A stretch of DNA of 64,000 bases, from positions 1 to 64,000 of the forward strand of contig JBAXPV010000002.1 of NCBI GenBank assembly GCA_037132075.1, given 5' to 3'. The DNA is from JBAXPV01 sp037132075 (GTDB lineage Bacteria > Bacteroidota > Bacteroidia > Bacteroidales > CAIXZF01). Every line of letters starts with the position of its first letter. Positions within the stretch are counted from its first letter, which is position 1. The notes under the pieces were generated by a model, which saw only the letters and a list, made by a program, of their open reading frames with translations, made no database searches and was not told where the DNA came from. Both the position numbers and the translations under genes were made by a program. Below, one piece after another: positions 11,326 through 23,800 of this stretch.

Positions 11326-11637
11326 CTAAGTCAGGCTCAATAAAGTTCTCAGCGTTGTGATAGGTGTCCCGGAGGGAAGCTGTAAACTCACGCCATTAGG
11401 ATATTGTAGCACTATCGGTGTCAAGGAATCAGTCAATCGTTGGCCTTTGCCTGGAGTTAAACGAATAAACCCGTATGGTACATCACTTGATTGCTCCCGG
11501 AACTTATTTTGCCAATAGTAGAATTTGGCCACTGCCATATTTTTATGCTCACAGTAGGCAATACGGGTTAGACCGATATTCTGAAAATCCTCAATGAGGC
11601 TGAACATCTCTTGCTGTAGTTTGGCTGGTTTGCTCAT
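11326..11637 (-). CDS. tnpA: IS66 family accessory protein TnpA
   Basis: A protein of 103 residues when the ATG at 11637 (MSKPAKLQQEM) is used; an in-frame ATG at 11688 would add 17 residues without family resemblance. The N-terminal half has the short helical SYWQ-like core of IS66 Orf1 proteins (AKFYYWQNKFR), and the C-terminal half has the recurring pattern of a Gly-Val-Leu-Leu strand followed by a short helix that ends TLLSL. The frame is intact, although its partners downstream are broken, so the gene has no remaining function in transposition unless supplied in trans. Confidence 0.75.
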   Translation of the reverse strand: MSKPAKLQQEMFSLIEDFQNIGLTRIAYCEHKNMAVAKFYYWQNKFREQSSDVPYGFIRLTPGKGQRLTDSLTPIVLQYPNGVSLQLPSGTPITTLRTLLSLT

Positions 11638-11751
11638 GGTTCGTTTATTTGAACCTGCAAACCTATACCAGGCAATTATTCTACGCAATATGCATCAGAC
11701 CGGACGCTTACACCTTAACCATCTAACTTAAGATTTTCCATTTTAGTACAT

Positions 11752-11785
11752 AAAAAAAGGGCCACCCGAATGGGTAGCCCTTTTT
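11752..11785 (-). terminator. Terminator of the 5,030-residue protein gene
   Basis: On the minus strand, about 20 bases after the stop, AAAGGGCTACCC pairs with GGGTGGCCCTTT around an ATTC loop, with one internal mismatch, and runs into a T tract. It is a classical intrinsic terminator and lies just outside the IS66 remnant end. Confidence 0.75.
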
Positions 11786-11804
11786 CTTTATCGTATGACA
11801 GCTT

Positions 11805-14800
11805 TTACCTGGTGATCACCAAACGGCCGGTCTTTACCAGTTCGCCAGAGGCACTGGTTACAACCATGCGGTAAGTATAAACACCTTGTTTCAGTGAGCT
11901 AGCATCGAAGTTCATGGTATGATTTCCGGAAGACAGAACTGTGTTCGTAGAGATCATTGTAACTTCATTTCCAACGAGGTCATAAACCTTAACGTTGACA
12001 TTGCCAGCCTCAGGTAAGGTATAGCTGAAGACGGTCTTGTTAGAGAATGGGTTCGGATATACATTAACCTCGAAGCTGTTAGCAGCAACGGCCAGTTTTG
12101 GCATAGTCAGGTTAACATATTGTACGTTGCCAGTTTCGTCAGCGATTTCAGTTGCACCATTAAGTACAAGAGCATCACTGTTCATATGGGTCAGGTCTTT
12201 TGCCTTCATGTTGAGTAAGAGTACAGGCTCTTCAGCATTGACGTTGATAGCATTGTTATTGTACCAAGCCATACGTACTTCATTACCTTCAATCTTGTAA
12301 ACAACATCAGAAGCATCAGCACCAACAACCTTAACTCCTGTTACATCGAACAGATCAGCTGGGAAGTTGACAACCAGAGATACAGCACCAGCATTCAGAT
12401 TAGCAGTGGTGTTGATCGGCATCACGAAGTCGCTGTTTGAATTAACATAGAGGGTACCCTCAGTTGCAAGAGAAACAGTAGTTGCTGTCTTAGCACCTGG
12501 GATCCATGACCTGTTAACGTCACCATAACATTCAGCTTTCATTTCAACATACTGATTAGCACCACTCAAGGCTACTGATGGGTTTTCAAATGCCCAATCA
12601 CCAGCTGGGAAGCTATTGATCATGTTGACGAAACGCCTTGCGATAAGGAGAGCATCAAGTGAGTTCACGAAGTTGCTGCCATTAACGTCAGCTGATTGTG
12701 CTTGCAGACCGTAAAGGATATTCATTTGTGTGAAATGCCTTACTGCCCAGAGAGCATCAGTTGAGTTAGCGCCACCCCATGGCTTGGTAGTAGAAGCCTC
12801 AAGTGTATAAGCACCGTCATTCAGACCGTTGAAAGTGAAGGAACCGTCAGTAGCTGTAGTTGCAGTACCAACAACACTTCCACCTTGTTTCAGATTAACA
12901 GTAGAGTTGTTCATCGGGGTAGAAGCTGGATTGTTATACAGCAACTTACCAGAGATGTTGTTAACCGGAGGAGCAGTGATTGTGACAGTGAATGAACAAA
13001 CGTTAGTGTTTCCAGAAGCATCAGTTACAGTATAAGTAACAGTGGTGACACCTACATTATAAGTAGCAGCAGCTGAACCAGCACCTGAACCTGTTGTAAC
13101 ACCTGTTAAGACATAAGCAACAGTAGGAATACCGCAGTTGTCAGAATATGTCGGAGCTACAGTAGCAGCAAGAACAACACCTGAAACCTGAGTTACGTTG
13201 CCTGGACATCCAATCGTTGGAGCAGTATTGTCATTAACAACAACCAGGAAGTTTGCTGTGCTGAAGTTACCGTTTGCATCAAAAGCTTTGTAAGTTACAG
13301 TAGTAGTACCCTTAGCAAAGGCATAACCATTGGCATTGCCATTTGTATAAGCACCACCATTGATAGCGTAAGCCAATGGAATAGCAGCAAGAGTACAGTT
13401 GTCAGTAAGTGTTAAAGGAGCTAAACCAACACCGGTCCAGGTACATGACAGGGCACTTGTGCTCTGTGCAGCAACTGAAGGAACGACGAGGGTTGGAGCG
13501 ATGTTATCAGTTACAGTTACAAGAACAACAGCAGTTTTGGTATTGCTACTTGCGTCTGTTGCTTTATAAGTAACAGTGGTTACTCCAAGTGGGAAGGCAA
13601 AACCTGCAGGATTTACTGAACCAAATGCACCAGCATTGTATGCGTAGGTCATGGTAGCAGCAGGAGTACAGTTATCAGTTGGATTAACAGTCATAACTGA
13701 AGTACCAGTCCAGGTACAAACACCTGCATCGATAGTTTTGATTTGGTCAGCTGGAGCCACGAAGTTTGGTGCCTCAGCGTCAGTAACCACAACAGTAAAT
13801 GAACAACTGGTTGAATTTGCAGAACCATCAGTTACAGTATAAGTTACTGTACTTGTTCCCTTAGCGAAAGCGCCAACAGCATTACCTGTACCACTACCAG
13901 TTGTAACACCAGTGATAGCATAGGCAAGTGTTGTTGTACCGCAATTGTCAGCAACAGCAGCTGGAGCAAGAATGGTTCCGGCAGCAGTCCAGGTACATGC
14001 ACCAAGGTCTGTGGTCTTGGTCTGGTTAGACAGACATGACATGGTAGGTTTAACATTATCAGATACAGTAACTGTAAATGGAGTTCCTAAAGCAGTATTG
14101 CCATAACCGTCAGTTACTTTATAGGTAACCGTGGTAATTCCTTTCGGGAATAAGTAACCATTAGCATTACCAGCTACGAAAGCACCTGCATTGATAGCGT
14201 ATGATAAGGTTGGGGTTCCACAGTTGTCAGCAACAGTTGGTAACAGTGCAGTTCCAGCCCAGGTACAAGTACCGGCGTCAACATTCTTAACTTGAGCAGC
14301 AATTGTTGAAACGGTTGGGATACCACCTTCTACAACAGTTACATTGAATTGACAGGTGGTAACGTGACCTGCTGCATCCGTTGCTTTGTAAACAACGCTG
14401 TGTGTACCTGGTGTGAATACGAATCCATTGGCATTACCTGTTACAAAAGCTGCATTGTCAACAGCATATTGCAGTGTAGGTGTACCACAGTTATCAGTCA
14501 GAGTAGTTGGAGCAAGGTTTACACCAGTCCAGTTACAACCTGTTGTAATCGTTTGTGCAGTTACGCTAGGACAAACAACAACTGGCCATTGGTAATCAAC
14601 AACGAATACCTTCTGTACGCATGTTACGCTGTTTGAATTGTAGTCAACAGCAGTCCAGATTACAGTGGTCTCACCAATATTAAAGGTGTTACCTGCAGGT
14701 ACACGGGTGATACTTGATACACCGCAACCATCTACAGCAGTTGGAGCAGGCAGTGTGCTGATCGTAGCGAAACACTGATTGTTATCATTGTTAACACTAA

Positions 14801-17800
14801 AGTCAGGCTGACAAGTAATACTTGGAGGTGTATTGTCAACAACAGTTACCAGGAATGAACAGGTACTTGTATTGCTGTTAGCATCTGTAGCAACCCAGGT
14901 TACAATATTCACACCAAGGTTGAAACTTTGATTGTTCAGTGATGTACCAGAAATACCGGTTGTGAAATCACCAACATAATACTGGAGGGAAACAGCACCA
15001 CAACTTGCAGAGCCAGTAGCATTCCAAGCAGTACCAGTATGTTTGTATGTACAATTCAGGTTAGTGCTGACAACCTTGTCACCTGTGCATGATACAACAG
15101 GTAAGGTATTGCCAAGTACAGTTACAGTATATGAACAAACGCTGGTCAAACCAGAATTGTCTGTTGCAGTCCAGGTAACAGTAGTTACACCACCATTGAA
15201 ATTAACATTATTAAGACTTGTACCAGTTCCGGTTGTTGCACCAGTAAGTACATAAGCAACAGAAGCAACATTACAAGCATCGGTAGCAGTAGCATTCCAT
15301 GTTGTACCAACGTTGGTATAGTAACAACCAGCAGTACCAACACTTACTGTCTTGTTTGTTGTACAAGTGATTGCAGGAGCAGTCACATCAACAACAGTAA
15401 CAGTGAATGAACAAACTGCGGTGTTTCCGGAAGCATCAGTTACAGTCCACAATACAGTGGTGACACCTTTATTGAATACCTTACCGGCAATAGCGTTTGT
15501 ACCTGTTGAGGTAGTAGCGCCGCTCATGGCGAAGGCATAAGTAATAGTACCAGCACAATTATCAGTTGCTGTAACATCCCATGCAGTACCTGCATGAGTA
15601 TAGGTACAAACAGCGCTACCCAATTGAATCGTTTGATTAGATGGGCAAGCAGCAATTACAGGAGCGATGTTATCAGCAATTGTAACAGTATAGCTACAGG
15701 TAGAAGAATTCAGGTTGGCATCTTTTGCAGTCCAGGTAACCGTGGTAACTCCCTTATTGAAGAGAACATTATTCAAGGATGTACCTGTACCGGTAGTAAC
15801 ACCAGTCATGACATAAGCGAGTGAAGTTACACCACAATTATCTGTAGCAGTAGCATTCAGAGCTGTACCAGTATTGGTATAGTTACAGCTTGCCAATGTT
15901 ACATTAAAGGTTGCAGCAGCAGGACAAGTGATAACTGGTCCGGTTACGTCAAGCATGATAATCTGTTGGTAATAATGACCTGTGTTGAATGAACCGTCAG
16001 TTGCTTTCCAATCAACGATATTAATACCTACATGAAGAGTAGAAGGTACAATGATCGCTGAATCAGTTAATACACAGTTATCAAACCAAACACCATTGCC
16101 AAGTTTTGAATGATTGGCCAAAGAGTCAGGAGTTGTCATGGTACATACACCAGCTGGAGCAGTAATTGTAATAGTTCCAGGGAATACAATCAGGTGAGGT
16201 TTAACAGTATCCACGATTTGAACAGTCTGATATCCGGTAGCTGAGTTACCTGAACCATCGAGTACAGTCCACAGTACCTGGGTTGAACCAAGTGGGTAAG
16301 TGGTTGAAGGATGGTTGTTGGTAGCAGCAAGTACAGAACAATTGTCAGCAGTAGTTGGAGTTCCAATTGCAACACCAGTTTTGAAACACATGGCACCAGC
16401 AGCATTGCTGAGGTATTCGAGTTTCAATGGAGGTGCAACAAGCGTTGGTGCAGTTACGTCAGATGAACTTACTAAGAAGAAACATGTCCTGAAGTTTCCT
16501 GCAAGATCCATTGCCTTCCAGGTTACAGTGGTAACACCAAGGTTGAAAGAAACACCATTCAGTGTAGTGGCGCCTGTTCCTGTGGTTACACCAGTTAAGG
16601 TATAAGTTAAGGTAGCAGCACAATTGTCACTGTATCCAGCATCCCAGCTTGTTCCTGTTTGTACATATTTACAGTTAGCACCTACGTTAACAAGTTTGGT
16701 TCCGTTAGCAAGACAGTTGATTACTGGCTTGATTGAATCCACAACAGTCAAAGTTTGTGTACAAGATAAGCTTACGTTATTATCGAGGTCAGTAGCAGTC
16801 CAAACAACACTGTAAACTCCAGGAGCATAAGGTCCGGCTGGTGTATGTTGGAACGTAATACTTGCAGGAAGTGTACAGTTGTCTGTAGCAGTTGGTAAAC
16901 CAGTTGAGTTATCAGGTACGGTACATCCGTTATTTGATACATATACAGTCTTGTTAACAGGACATGTAATAACTGGTTTCTGAACATCAAGTACAGTTAC
17001 TGTAGATGTGCAGCTCTTTGTATTAGAAGAAGCATCAGTTGCAATCCAGGTAACAGTAGTAACACCCTTATTGAAGACAACACTTGTTAGTGTAATACCA
17101 GTTCCGCTAGTTGCGCCGCTTAATGTGTAAGCCTTCACGACAACAGGACAGTTATCTCCGGTTGTTGGGTCAAGGACAACATCATTAGTCCAGGTACAAA
17201 CATTGGTATTGGTATTCTTCGTTACGTTGCTTACACAAGTAATAGAAGGAAGTTGATTGTCAACAACAGTTACGATGAATGAACAAGTAGTTGTATTGTT
17301 AGCAGCATCCTTTACAGTCCAAAGAACCGTAGTAGAACCCTTAGCGAATACAACACCGGCAAGGCTGGTATAAGTACCTGTAGATGCACCGGTGAGGGTA
17401 GCAACGCTTGAGGTAACACCACAATTGTCAGTAGCAACAACATCCCATGAAGTTCCAACATTAGTGCGGGTACAAAGATCGAGATCAGTGAACACACTTA
17501 CATTTTGGTTACAAGTAACACTTGGAGCCTGGTTGTCATTAACTGTTACTGTATAAGCACAGGTAGCAGTATTACCGGCAAGGTCACTGGCAGTCCATAA
17601 GACATTGGTTAAACCTTTGGCGAATACAACATTAGCCAGTGAAGAACCTGTACCTGTTGTAACACCACTCAAGGTATATACTAAGGTGTAGTTACAGTTA
17701 TCAGTTGCTGTAGCATTTAAGCCAGTACCCAGGTTAGTATAGGTACAAACATTATTGTCAGTTGATTTTACAAATGGAGCGCCTGTTGGGCAAGTGATTA

Positions 17801-20800
17801 CCGGAGCAGTAACGTCAACAACATTTACAACAAACTGGCAAGTGCCAATATTTTGTTTGCTGTCGCGTGCGGTCCAGGTAACAGTGGTTGTACCCTTATT
17901 GAAGGTAACATTATTCAATGAGGTATAAGTACCTGTTGTTACACCTGTGAGGGTAGCAACCAGTGACTTAACAACACAATTATCAGTTGCACTTGCATTC
18001 CAGCCAGTACCCGTGTTTAAGTAGACACACTGAGCATTAGCGTTAACAGTAACTGGTGAGCCACTTGGACATGTAACCACAGGAGCAGTAACATCATTGA
18101 AGGTCAATGTGATCGTGCTGTAAACTGGTTGACAAGGAGCAGTAGAAACTGCAGTCAAAGTGATCTGAACTGAACCGGCAACTGTATCAGCAGGAGTTGG
18201 GGTGTAAACAGGGTTCAGAACATTCTGAGCACTGAAGGTACCCGTTCCTGAGCTAGCCCATGAAACATTGACATAATTGCTGGCGGTACCGTTGAGGGCA
18301 ACACTTGTAGCATTAGGACAAATGGTTTGTGAGGTACCGGCACTTACACCGCTTGCAGGAGCATAATCGAAGATAGAAACATTGTCATGTTTGTTTTCAC
18401 ATACATTACCATTCTTCGTGGTCCAGGTAAAGATGTAGTTATAACCAGGAGTCAGACCAGATACAGCTGCAGTAAGACCAGTTTGAACAATCGTTGGAAC
18501 TGGAGCACCTGAAGGAACTGAATAGTTATATGACCAAACACCGACACCGTAAGCCAAAGCTACACCGTTATTGGCAACAAGAGTTGCAGTTGTTGCAGCA
18601 CAAGCATACTGATCAGCACCAGCAAGTGGAGTAACAGGTTGCATCCAATTGGTTACCGTCATAGTATCAGAAACAGGGCAATTGATTGGATCACCAGGAG
18701 TTGCGAGTTTATAATAGAAGGTATATTGATAACCTGGTACTAAACCATAAGCAGTAGCAGCAAATTGACTAGCGCTAACCAAAGTTGGGGTTGGAGGTGT
18801 TACACCAACAACTACAGCAGGAGCACCAGGCATAGCAACAGTCTTATTGGCATTAACATACCATGAACCATTACCAACAACCTGAGTAGCCACGAGGGTT
18901 ACACTTGTTTGTTGACATAATTCAATATCCGGACCTGCATTAGGAGTAACAACAACATTCACATTAAATGAGGTCGAAGCACTATTTCCGCAAGCATCAC
19001 GAACGGTATAAGTTACCGTAGTAACACCAGCATTGAAAGTATGTCCGTTGAGACCTACATTATAAGTACAAACACCAGTTGTAGTTCCAATTAAGTCAGT
19101 AGCACTATAATTCAGGGTGAGTAAGTTGGTAGCAGTACAATTGTCAGCAATTGTTGGTACCAAACCAGCAGTGATCAACCTGAACATATCACCAGGAAGT
19201 GCACAGTAAGATACTGGAACAACAGGTGCAGTGATTGTAGGATTAATATTATCATTAACAGTAATGATCTGTGTACAGCTGCTTGTATTTCCACAAGCAT
19301 CAACAACAGAATATGTACGGGCTACAGAGAATTTGTTAACACAAGCACCAGGTGTGATGACATCACCAACCCAGGTCTTGGTAACAGTTCCGCCACAAGC
19401 GTCAGAAGCAGTAACAGCAGCAGTGCTGACAGCAGGAACATCTCCGGCACAATGTACAGTAACATCAGCAGGACAAGTCATAACCGGACCCGTAACATCA
19501 TTAACAGTAATTGTCTGAACACTGGTAGCAGCATTACCACAAGCATCAGTTCCCATATAAGTACGTTTTACAACAAACTTATTTGGACAGCTGCCAGGGA
19601 TCGTTACATCACTAACCCAGGTTTTGCTAACCGTTCCACCACAACCGTCAGTTGCAGTTACAGAAGCTGCATTTACAGCAGGAACTGCTGAAGCACAAGC
19701 AACAGTAACATCTGCAGGAGCAGTAACTGTAGGAGCAGTAACGTCATTAACCGTGATAACCTGTGAGGTTGTAGCAAAGTTTCCACAAACATCAGCAGCT
19801 TTATAAGTACGGGTTACGGTATAACGATCAGCACATAAAACATTGCTGTTCACATCGCTAAGCCAAGTGATACTAACTGTACCACCGCAACCGTCAGTTG
19901 CAGAAACTAAAGCAATATTTGGTACAGGAATACTAGAGGTACAACCTACAGTAACAGGACCAGGAGTAGCAGTGATCGTTGGAGCAGTCTGATCATTTAC
20001 AGTAATAACCTGAACAGATGAAGCAGCATTACCACAAAGATCCGTAGCAGTATATGTACGTGTAATCGTATACCTGTTGGTACAGGTCTGTCCGCTGATA
20101 GCATCACCAAAAGTAATGGCTGGAACAGCAGCAGAACAATTATCTGAAGAAGTACCACCCTGTGCAGTTAACAATGCATAAGTAGTAGCACCGGCTGGTA
20201 CATTCGTAGCACAAGAAACCGTTGTTGCAGCAGGAGCTGAAATCAATGGCTTGGTCACGTCATTAACAACAATCGTTTGAGCAACAGTTGCAGTGTTTCC
20301 ACAAGCATCAGCAGCCTGGTAGGTACGAGTAACCGTAAATTTGTTAACACAACCATTGCTTACAGTAACATCACCCAAACAGGTAATGGTAGGTACAGTT
20401 GGTGAACAAACATCAGAAGCAGCACCACCAATGGCAACAAAAGCAGTATAATCAGCAGCAGCAACAGGAACTTCAGTCGCACAAGAAACTGTAACAGTTG
20501 TAGGAGCCGTAATCGTTGGCTTGGTAACGTCATTTACAGTGATCGTTTGAGCAGCAGTAGCAGTGTTTCCACAAAGGTCAGTAGCACGATAGGTACGTGT
20601 TAGGGTGTATTTGTTAGCACAGGTCTGATTGGTGATTACATCCGAAACAAACGTAACACTGATCATTGGGCTTGCAGTACAGTTATCTGAAACAGTACAT
20701 GAAGAAGTACTTACAACAGGTACAAGAGAAGCGCAAGAAACACCAACATTAGCAGGAGCTGTAATTGAAGGAACTTCAGTGTCTAACAGATTAATCGTTT

Positions 20801-23800
20801 GAGTAACCGTAGTTGGATTACCACACAGGTCTCTGATGACCCAGGTACGGGTAACAACCGGACAAGCACCGGCTACAACGTCCTGATAAGTTACAATACC
20901 AACACCACAAGCGTCAGTTGCTACACCATTGTTTGGTGCAGAGCCGAATACTGGATAAGCAACAACAGTTTGCGTTGCAGAATAAACAGGTGAAGTGATC
21001 GCTGCAGTAGTACAACCAACAACATTCCTTGTTAAAGGAGCAGTAACCATAATCGGGCCTTGCGTATCACGAACATTGATAACCTGGATAACAGCTGAAC
21101 TGGCATTACCACAAAGATCGGTAAGAACCCAGGTACGATTTACAACGATTGGGCATGTACCGGTATTAACATCCGAATAAGTATAAACGCCTACACCACA
21201 ACCTTCGGTAACAACACCACCGGAAGTAGCGAAAGCACTTGAACTTACGTTCGTAGCAGTACCATTGTATGCGGGAAGACCGGCAGCAGCGACTGCATTA
21301 ATATCACATCCTTCGATATTTGTAACCGTGAAGGCAGAAATTACAGGAGCAATGACATCATGAACAGTAATCGATTGTACCCTTGATGAAGTATTACCGC
21401 AAGCATCACTCAAAGACCACGTACGATTAACAACAATGGCAGGACAAGGACCAGCAGTAAAAATGGCATCCTGATAAGATACAGAAGTAATTCCACAAGC
21501 ATCAGCGGCAACACCACCATTATTCACATTGAAAACAGCATATGTTGAAGCAGCAAGGCTTGAACTATAAACAGGATTAGTAATATCAGTCAAACCACAA
21601 CCCTGAATAATACGGGCAGCAGGACTCGTGGTGATTGAAGGAGCAATGATATCCTGAATCGTGATCGTTTGAACACAAGTCGTTGTTACATTGGTACAAA
21701 GATCCTTTACTGTCCACAGACGTGAAACAAGAATAGGACAAGTACCGCTTACAGCATCAACATAAGTGATAGGGCCAGGTGTACATACCGTGGCAGTACC
21801 GCCATAAACGCTATTGAACAAACCGAAGCTGGCTAAGGTAACAGGTGTGGTAGAATAAGCAAAAGCACCGGTTAATACAGAGGTATTACAACCTGCAACA
21901 GCATAATTAGCAGGAGGTGTGTTAATTACCGGACCAACCAGATCATAAATCTCTAAGGTTTGTGTAGCAGTAGCTGTTTGACCACAAGCATCACTCAGGT
22001 ACCAGGTACGTGAAACAATGATTGGGCAACTTCCGTTTTGAACGTCGATATATTTCTCAGAAGTAATAGCACAATTTTCAATAACAACACCTAAATAAGG
22101 AGCAGCAGCAAATGTACCAAGAGGTGCAGTTGCAAGTGTTGTAGAGAAGACAGCAGGAGAAGGAATTGAACTTACAGTACATCCTGGAATTACAACCAAT
22201 TGTGGGGCTGGGAAAATATAAGGCGCTACGTTATCCGTAATGGTAAGAACCTGAATACAACTAGTAGCATTGTTACAAGCATCCCGAAGTGTCCAGGTAC
22301 GATTCACTGAAATTGGACATGTGCCCGTTGGTGAAGCATCCTGATAAGTAACCGTGCCAATGCTGGCTCCGCAATTATCAATAGCTATTCCATTATTATT
22401 GGCATCAGAGAATACAGCATAAGTTGAAGCAATAGGGCTGGCACTGTAAACAGGACCAGTAATTGAACTAGTTCCGCAACCATTGAAGTTACGTGTATAT
22501 GGGTTTCTGGTAACAGTTGGAGCAGTCTGATCGCTACCAGTATTGGTATACATCTGACCTGTAAACATTTTACCACAAGCATCAATCACATAGAAGGTAT
22601 AACCTACCTGCCAGCTGCAATCTGATCCTGCAACATTGGTAGCAGTCCAAACAGCAGTTACAGTTCCACCACTACAAGCATCAACATAACCTTGTTTTGC
22701 AAAAGTTGCATTAAAAGGAACAGCAGCAGCAGCATTGGCTTTACATGCGTTGGTACCTGTCGTACCTCCATAAGGTGTGGTTGAAAGGTAAGGAGGCGTA
22801 TTGTCGCCACCAGTTACAGTATAAGTTCTTCCAGTTAAACTGTTAGAACAAGCATCTGTTACACTAAAGGTATAAACAAATGACCAGCTGCAATCGGTTC
22901 CGCTAACAGCAGAGGTTGCAGTCCAGGTAGCAGTAACAGTACCACTACAGTTGTCGGCATAACCTTGTTTTGCAAGAGTAGCATTGAATGGGGAAGCAGC
23001 AACAGCACCAGATTTACAAGCATTAACACCGGTTGGACCTGTATAAGGTGCACCGGTTAAGCTTGGTGCTGAAACATCACCACCAGTATTTGAATAAGTA
23101 CGACCGGTTAATTCATTGTTACAAGCATCTACAACTTTAAAAGTATAGAGCACATTCCATGAACAATCTGTTCCTGTTAATGAGGTATTAGTTTCAACTG
23201 CAGTTACAGTACCACCACAATTGTCAGTATAACCTCCCTTGGCAAGAGTCTGATCAAATGCAGGAGCACTCGCTTTACATACATTTACATTAGACTGACC
23301 TGCGTAAGCAACACCTGTCAAACTTGGAGCTGTTTGATCGCTACCAGTATTTGAATAGGTTTGACCAATCAAAGGATTGTTACAAATATCTTTTACAGTG
23401 AAGGTATAAGTTACTTTCCAGTTGCAGTCCGTACCCGTTACATCAGTGGCAGTTAATACCGCAGTAACAGTACCACCACAATTGTCGGTATAACCTGTTA
23501 TAGCATTGGCAGCATTAAATGGAGCAGCAGCAACAGCATTAACCTTACAAGCATTCAAACTACCAATACCAGCATAAGCAGTACCAGTTAAAGTTGGCGC
23601 TGTCTGATCGCTACCGGTATTAGAATATTGACGACTGGCAAAAGAATTGTCACAGGCGTCTTTAATATCAAAAGTATAAGTGGTAACCCAGGCACAATCA
23701 GTTCCTGTAGTAGCAGAGCCCGTTAAAACAGCAGTAACAGTGCCACCGCAATTATCAGTATAACCCTGAGTAGCGTTTACTGCATTGAATGGCGCTGTAG

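Larger units (their letters stand above)
10213..11711 (-). mobile_element. Decayed IS66-family insertion sequence
   Basis: The element carries tnpA, a tnpB start fused to a tnpC body, and a frameshifted, truncated tnpC end, all on the minus strand. Its tnpA-side terminus is intact: reading the minus strand from 11711 gives GTAAGCGTCCGGTCTGATGC, typical of IS66 ends. No matching end is visible on the other side; the tnpC frame runs out at 10227 in an 8-bp hairpin (10213-10232), so the left boundary is uncertain. The element sits between the 3' ends of the two giant surface protein genes. It cannot be autonomous: the DDE catalytic glutamate region is gone. Confidence 0.85.
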
